Source: an uncultured Flavobacteriales bacterium (lineage in GTDB: Bacteria > Bacteroidota > Bacteroidia > Flavobacteriales_F > PHOS-HE28). From it: a DNA stretch of 64,000 nucleotides. The stretch covers positions 1-64,000 of the forward strand of contig CALMPI010000017.1 of NCBI GenBank assembly GCA_937872175.1, given 5' to 3'. The translations under genes and the position numbers were made by a program. Under the pieces are notes generated by a model, which was not told the origin of the DNA, made no database searches, and saw only the letters and a program-made list of their open reading frames with translations. Positions within the stretch are counted from its first letter, which is position 1; every line of letters begins with the position of its first letter. Positions 59,934 through 64,000 of this stretch are shown one piece after another.

Positions 59934-61472
59934 ATGTCCGTTCGAGTTCGCTTCGCCCCCAGCCCCACCGGCCCCCTGCACATGGGCGGTGTGCGCACGG
60001 CCTTGTACAACGTCCTGTTCGCCCGCAAGCACGGCGGGCAGTTCCTGCTCCGCATCGAGGACACCGACCAGCAGCGCTTCGTGCCGGGTGCCGAGGAATA
60101 CATCCGCGAAGCGCTGGACTGGTGCGGGCTGACCCCGGACGAGAGCCCGTGGACGGGCGGGCCCGATGGACCGTACCGCCAGAGCGAGCGCAAGGCCATG
60201 TACCGCCAATACGCCGAGGAGCTCATCGCTGCGGACAAGGCCTACTACGCCTTCGACACGCCCGAGGAGCTGGAGGCCATGCGGGCCCGCCTTCAGGCCG
60301 CCGGTGTGGCGGCCCCAGCCTACAACGCCGTGACGCGCGAGCACATGAAGAACTCGCTCACCCTGAGCGCCGACGAGGTGAAGGCCCGCCTCGCCGCCGG
60401 CGAGCCGTACGTGGTGCGCCTGAAGGTGCCGCGGCACCAGGAGGTGCGGTTCGAGGACCTCATCCGCGGGTGGGTGGTGGTGCACAGCGCCAACATCGAC
60501 GACAAGGTGCTGTTCAAGAGCGACGGCATGCCCACCTACCACCTGGCCAACATCGTGGACGACCACCTCATGCGCATCACGCATGTGATCCGCGGGGAGG
60601 AGTGGCTGCCCAGCGCACCCCTGCATGTGCTGCTCTACGAAGCCTTCGGCTGGGAGCGCCCCGCCTTCGCCCACCTGCCGCTGATCTTGAAGCCCGACGG
60701 CAACGGCAAGCTCAGCAAGCGCGACGGCGATCGCCTCGGCTTCCCGGTGTTCCCGCTCGACTGGCACGACCCCGCCAGCGGTGAGAGGAGCAGCGGCTAC
60801 CGCGAGCGTGGCTACTACCCCGAGGCCTTCATCAACATGCTGGCCCTGCTGGGCTGGAACCCGGGCGGCGACCAGGAGCTCATGAGCATGGCCGAGATGA
60901 CCGCTTTGTTCGACCTGGGTCGCGTGCACAAGGGCGGCGCCCGCTTCGATCCGGAGAAGACCAAGTGGTTCAATCAGCAATACCTGCGCAGGCAGCCCGA
61001 TGCGGTGCTGGGCGGGCAGTTGCGCGAGCGCCTGAGGACCGCGAAGGGCATCGGAACCACCGCGGACCGGGCCACGCACGCCGCCGCCCTGCTGAAGGAG
61101 CGCGCCACCTTCGTGGACGACATGCTCGAGGGGCTGTACCTGTTCACGGAGGGCTCGCCGCTGACGGATAACGCGGAGGCCGAAGCGGAGCTGCGGAAAC
61201 GCTGGAAGAGCGAGGCCGCCCCGGCGCTCGAAGCCTATATCGCGAGGCTCGAAGGCCTGGCCGAGCTGACGCCCGCCACCCTGGAGGCCGCCTTCAACGA
61301 GGTGTTGGCGTCGGCCGGCCTCAAGGTCGGCCAGGTGATGCCGCTGTACCGCCTGTTCGTGGCAGGCCGCATGCAGGGGCCGGGCATGTTCGACGTGAGC
61401 GTGCTGTTGGGTCGCGACGAAGTGGTGACCCGCTTGAAGGCCGGACTGGAGCACTGCCGCGCATGGGCCTGA
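59934..61472 (+). CDS. gltX: Glutamyl-tRNA synthetase
   Basis: The 512-residue class I synthetase charges tRNA-Glu. It has the HIGH-type motif SPTGPLHMGG at 10-19, FLLRIEDTDQQR, the KMSKS-type loop KLSKR at 259-263, and a full-length anticodon-binding C-terminus. Length is usual. Its last 10 bases overlap folB, so the two are transcribed together. Confidence 0.97.
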   Translation: MSVRVRFAPSPTGPLHMGGVRTALYNVLFARKHGGQFLLRIEDTDQQRFVPGAEEYIREALDWCGLTPDESPWTGGPDGPYRQSERKAMYRQYAEELIAADKAYYAFDTPEELEAMRARLQAAGVAAPAYNAVTREHMKNSLTLSADEVKARLAAGEPYVVRLKVPRHQEVRFEDLIRGWVVVHSANIDDKVLFKSDGMPTYHLANIVDDHLMRITHVIRGEEWLPSAPLHVLLYEAFGWERPAFAHLPLILKPDGNGKLSKRDGDRLGFPVFPLDWHDPASGERSSGYRERGYYPEAFINMLALLGWNPGGDQELMSMAEMTALFDLGRVHKGGARFDPEKTKWFNQQYLRRQPDAVLGGQLRERLRTAKGIGTTADRATHAAALLKERATFVDDMLEGLYLFTEGSPLTDNAEAEAELRKRWKSEAAPALEAYIARLEGLAELTPATLEAAFNEVLASAGLKVGQVMPLYRLFVAGRMQGPGMFDVSVLLGRDEVVTRLKAGLEHCRAWA

Positions 61473-61813
61473 TCGAGGTGAACGGCATCCGGGTGTTCGC
61501 CTACCACGGCTGCCTGGAGGAGGAGGCCCGCATCGGCGGTCGGTACCGCGTGGACGTGCACGTGCAGGGCGACCTGGCACGGGCCGAGGCCAGCGATGCC
61601 CTGGGCGACACCATCGATTACGGCCGCATCACCGTGCTGGTGAAGGAGGCGATGGCCCAGCGCAGCCGCCTGATCGAGCATGTGGGCCACCGCATTCTGC
61701 AGGCCCTGCAGCGCGAATGGCCGGGCCCGTACCGCTGGCGCGTGCGTGTGGAGAAGGAGGCCCCGCCGGTGAACGGCGATGTGGACCACGTGGCGTACAC
61801 GGTGGAGGGTTAG
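61463..61813 (+). CDS. folB: Dihydroneopterin aldolase
   Basis: The 116-residue folate-pathway enzyme has the family motifs FAYHGCLEEEARIGGRYRVDV, DTIDYGRITVLVKEAM and HRILQALQREW, with the catalytic Glu-Tyr region and the C-terminal VRVEKEAPPVNGDVDHV. The start overlaps gltX by 10 bases. It makes 6-hydroxymethyl-dihydropterin and glycolaldehyde. Confidence 0.94.
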   Translation: MGLIEVNGIRVFAYHGCLEEEARIGGRYRVDVHVQGDLARAEASDALGDTIDYGRITVLVKEAMAQRSRLIEHVGHRILQALQREWPGPYRWRVRVEKEAPPVNGDVDHVAYTVEG

Positions 61814-61833
61814 CCCGCCTCGCGCCCTTCGCC

Positions 61834-61841
61834 TATCTTCG
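61834..61841 (+). promoter_or_regulatory. Promoter -7 box (TATCTTCG) of tRNA-Cys
   Basis: The box lies 27 bases before the first base of the tRNA. Confidence 0.5.
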
Positions 61842-61868
61842 CGGCCGCCCGTTCATGGGCAGCTCCAG

Positions 61869-61939
61869 GGTCACGTGGCCGAGTGGCTAGGCAGAGGTCT
61901 GCAAAACCTCGTACAGCGGTTCGACTCCGCTCGTGACCT
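61869..61939 (+). tRNA. tRNA-Cys (GCA)
   Basis: The 71-nt gene folds with a 7-bp acceptor stem (GGTCACG with CGTGACC), discriminator T, an anticodon stem GAGGT/ACCTC with loop CTGCAAA, and a T stem GAGCGGA-type (AGCGGTTCGACTCCGCT). Anticodon GCA reads Cys codons. The CCA end is not encoded. Confidence 0.95.
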
Positions 61940-61963
61940 CCGACAGGATCCCCCGCCACCGGG

Positions 61964-61976
61964 GGATCCTGCTTTT
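61964..61976 (+). terminator. Rho-independent terminator after tRNA-Cys
   Basis: Perfect 12-base arms (CAGGATCCCCCG and its exact complement, 61944-61955 and 61960-61971) with a CCAC loop are followed by CTTTT. The run is short but the stem is strong. Confidence 0.85.
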
Positions 61977-61987
61977 CGGCCCGTCGC

Positions 61988-61995
61988 TACCTTGT
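61988..61995 (+). promoter_or_regulatory. Promoter -7 box (TACCTTGT) of the PorZ-like gene
   Basis: A TAnnTTGx box lies 52 bases before the ATG at 62048. Confidence 0.3.
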
Positions 61996-62047
61996 GCCGG
62001 ACAACGATCGGCCCCGTTCCGCGTTAGGTGAGCGCCCGTTCCCGACC

Positions 62048-64000
62048 ATGAGCCTGCTCCGAACCCTGCTGCTGCTGTCCCCCGTCCTGTTCATCGCGCC
62101 CAGTGCGGCGCAGCTGGCCATCGGGGAATGGCGCGACCACTTCCCCTACCGGCAGACGCTGGCGGTGGCCGAAGGGGAGGGGAAGGCGTGGTGCGCCACG
62201 CGCAATGCGGTGTTCACCTACCACCGTCCTTCCGGGGAGATCGAGCGCTTCACGAAAGTGAACGCCCTGAGCGATGTGGATGTGAGCGTGCTGAACTACA
62301 ACACGGCCGTGGGCGGCCTGCTGGTGGCCTACCGCAACGGGAACCTCGACCTGCTGCGGGGCGGCACGGCCAGCAACCTCAGCGACATCAAGCGCAGCAA
62401 CGTCATCGGCGACAAGGGCATCTACGACATCCACTTCGAGGGATCGGTGGCCTACCTGGCCTGCGGCTTCGGCATCGTGGTGGTGGACCTGGAGGCCCTG
62501 GAGGTGCGCGAGACCTGGTTCATCGCCCCGGGCGGCACGCAGGTGAAGGTGAACGATGTGGCCTTCGTGGGCGACTCGATCTACGCCGCGACCAACGCGG
62601 GCCTGTTCGCCGCCTACCGCTTCGCCCCCAACCTGGCCGCGTTCACCTCCTGGCAGCAGCGCACCGAACTGCCCACCCCTGCGGGTCCGTTCAACGCGGT
62701 GGTGGAGGTGGGCGGCCGCCTGGTGGTGAACTACCACAACGCCGGGGCCACCGACCGCGATACGGTGTTCTACCGGGACGCCGGTGTGTGGCAGCGGCTC
62801 ACCCACGCCTTCGGTCATCAGAACACCGATGTGGCCACCAGCATGGACGGATCGACCCTCCTGCTCTGCCAGAACGACGCCGTGGCGCGCTATGATGCCG
62901 CGCTCGCCTTCGTGGGCGTGTACAGCGGTTACGACAACAACGAGCCCATGTCGCCCGCCATGGCCATCCCGGCCGCTGATGGAACGGGCATCTGGGTGGC
63001 CGACCGCGCCCGTGGGCTCGTGTTCCAGACCGTCGGCATCTCCGGTATGCCGGTGTTCCCGCCGGGCCCGGCCACGGTCTCCACCCAACGCATGTCGGCC
63101 GCCAAGGGCGCTTTATACGTCGCCACCGGGGGTGTGCAGGGCAACTGGACGAACCAGTTCCGCAAGGAAGGGGTGCATCGGTTCCTGGGCGGCACCTGGA
63201 CCACCATCGACAAGTCCAACGACCCCCTGATGGCCACGGGGGAGAACCCCTACGGCGGCGCGGTGAACGACCCCATGGCGGTGGCCACCGACCCGGAGGA
63301 TCCGGACCACGCCTTCGTGGGCGTCTGGGATGACGGGGTGCTGGAACTGCGGGGCGGCGTGGTGCAGACGATCTTCAACGAAGGGAACAGCAGCCTGCAG
63401 GTGAATCCCGGGTTCGGCACCGAGAACGCCGTGCAGGTGGCCGGTGTGGCCTACGATGCCGAAGGCGACCTGTGGGTGACCAACAGCAATTGCGCAGCGC
63501 CCATCAGCGTGCGCACCGCCGGCGGCACCTGGCGCTCGTTCGCCCCGGGGGCCGTGCTCAACAACAACACCCTGCTCGGCGACATCCTGCCCTCCCGCGA
63601 GAACCGCCTCAAGTGGGTGATCCGTCCCCGCAGCAACGGCATGCTCGTGTTCACCGACAACGGCACCCTGAGCGACCCGGGCGACGACCAGTACAAGGTG
63701 CTTTCCACCGCGGAGGGCTCGGGCGGCCTGCCGTCCCTCGATGTGTACAGCATGGCCGAGGACCTCGACGGCGAGATCTGGATCGGCACGGGCAAGGGGG
63801 TCGCGGTGTTCTACACGCCGGACGCGGTGTTCGGTGGCGGCGATTTCGACTGCCAGCAGATCTTGATCGAGCAAGGCGGCAATGTGCAGATCCTGCTGGA
63901 GACCGAGGCGGTGAGCGCCATCGCGGTGGACGGGGCGGACCGCAAATGGCTCGGCACCCAGAGCAGCGGGGTGTTCCTGGTATCGCCCGACGGCACCGAG
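62048..64000 (+). CDS. porZ: PorZ-like T9SS surface-assembly protein, cut by the window end
   Basis: The reading frame runs to the window edge (651 codons, no stop). The protein has a signal peptide (MSLLRTLLLLSPVLFIAPSA) and then the PorZ-type N-terminus IGEWRDHFPYRQTLAVAEGEG, with beta-propeller repeats that include WCATRNAVFTYHRPSGEIER, YLACGFGIVVVDLE and SMAEDLDGEIWIGTGKGVAV. PorZ is part of the T9SS attachment complex that delivers anionic LPS to cargo in Porphyromonas. This is a partial call because the C-terminus, including any sorting domain, is outside the window. Confidence 0.78.
   Translation, partial: MSLLRTLLLLSPVLFIAPSAAQLAIGEWRDHFPYRQTLAVAEGEGKAWCATRNAVFTYHRPSGEIERFTKVNALSDVDVSVLNYNTAVGGLLVAYRNGNLDLLRGGTASNLSDIKRSNVIGDKGIYDIHFEGSVAYLACGFGIVVVDLEALEVRETWFIAPGGTQVKVNDVAFVGDSIYAATNAGLFAAYRFAPNLAAFTSWQQRTELPTPAGPFNAVVEVGGRLVVNYHNAGATDRDTVFYRDAGVWQRLTHAFGHQNTDVATSMDGSTLLLCQNDAVARYDAALAFVGVYSGYDNNEPMSPAMAIPAADGTGIWVADRARGLVFQTVGISGMPVFPPGPATVSTQRMSAAKGALYVATGGVQGNWTNQFRKEGVHRFLGGTWTTIDKSNDPLMATGENPYGGAVNDPMAVATDPEDPDHAFVGVWDDGVLELRGGVVQTIFNEGNSSLQVNPGFGTENAVQVAGVAYDAEGDLWVTNSNCAAPISVRTAGGTWRSFAPGAVLNNNTLLGDILPSRENRLKWVIRPRSNGMLVFTDNGTLSDPGDDQYKVLSTAEGSGGLPSLDVYSMAEDLDGEIWIGTGKGVAVFYTPDAVFGGGDFDCQQILIEQGGNVQILLETEAVSAIAVDGADRKWLGTQSSGVFLVSPDGTE

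Noticed and set aside
58352..60238. 628-codon minus-strand ORF over the TfoX-N, SGNH and gltX region
   Set aside because: It lies antisense to genes with clear motifs and has no domain of its own.
59865..61580. 571-codon minus-strand ORF over gltX and folB
   Set aside because: It is a shadow of two conserved housekeeping genes.

Overview
The window looks like a high-GC member of the Bacteroidota, probably Flavobacteriales-like. The evidence is many secreted proteins ending in type IX secretion (T9SS) type A or 'gliding motility-associated' type B sorting domains, Bacteroidota-type promoter boxes (TAnnTTTG or a TTCG variant) a few bases upstream of many starts, weak or absent Shine-Dalgarno sequences, and a PorZ-like gene at the right edge. 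No rRNA and no CRISPR array were seen; one tRNA (Cys) is present.

Layout. 1-1860 is a mosaic: the right end of an IS3-like element, three shattered pieces of an RHS core, and two toxin-antitoxin pairs (PIN type and RelE/ParE type) lying between the pieces. 1877-4872 holds a secreted M1 aminopeptidase and metF. 4936-11733 reads leftward as an apparent operon: ECF sigma factor, a membrane regulator-like protein with a type B sorting domain, and two paralogous NIDO-like surface proteins. 11917-30720 is mostly chromosomal: lepA, a giant FG-GAP surface protein, a second sigma/regulator pair, two tandem TonB-C-like small proteins, yebC, a histidine kinase, pccB, a TauE-like permease, xseA-xseB and small unknowns. 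30838-36749 carries a CsgG-like protein, three T9SS cargo genes (one with exact 408-bp internal repeats) and an outer-membrane barrel. 37088-41253 pairs a third sigma/regulator cassette with a convergent TPR-CHAT protein. 41430-47175 contains a haloperoxidase-like lipoprotein, ybeY, an RsbW-like ATPase and a very large DUF4175-type membrane protein.

47312-53669 is the most unusual part: an array of N-terminally truncated RHS cassettes on the minus strand. Three RHS C-terminal tips (two with metalloprotease-like motifs, one truncated) are each followed immediately or with overlap by a small lipoprotein-like gene, which I read as candidate toxin-immunity pairs. Between them are copies of a ~110-bp palindromic repeat, a REP-associated tyrosine transposase (RAYT) and a truncated IS3 element. 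The same repeat/RHS junction and the same IS end recur at 1-1150, so the two regions share a rearrangement history.

53812-64000 returns to T9SS cargo genes, a TfoX-N protein, an SGNH-like membrane protein, gltX-folB, tRNA-Cys with a strong terminator, and a PorZ-like gene cut by the window end. Functions are read from motifs by eye; no database search was run.
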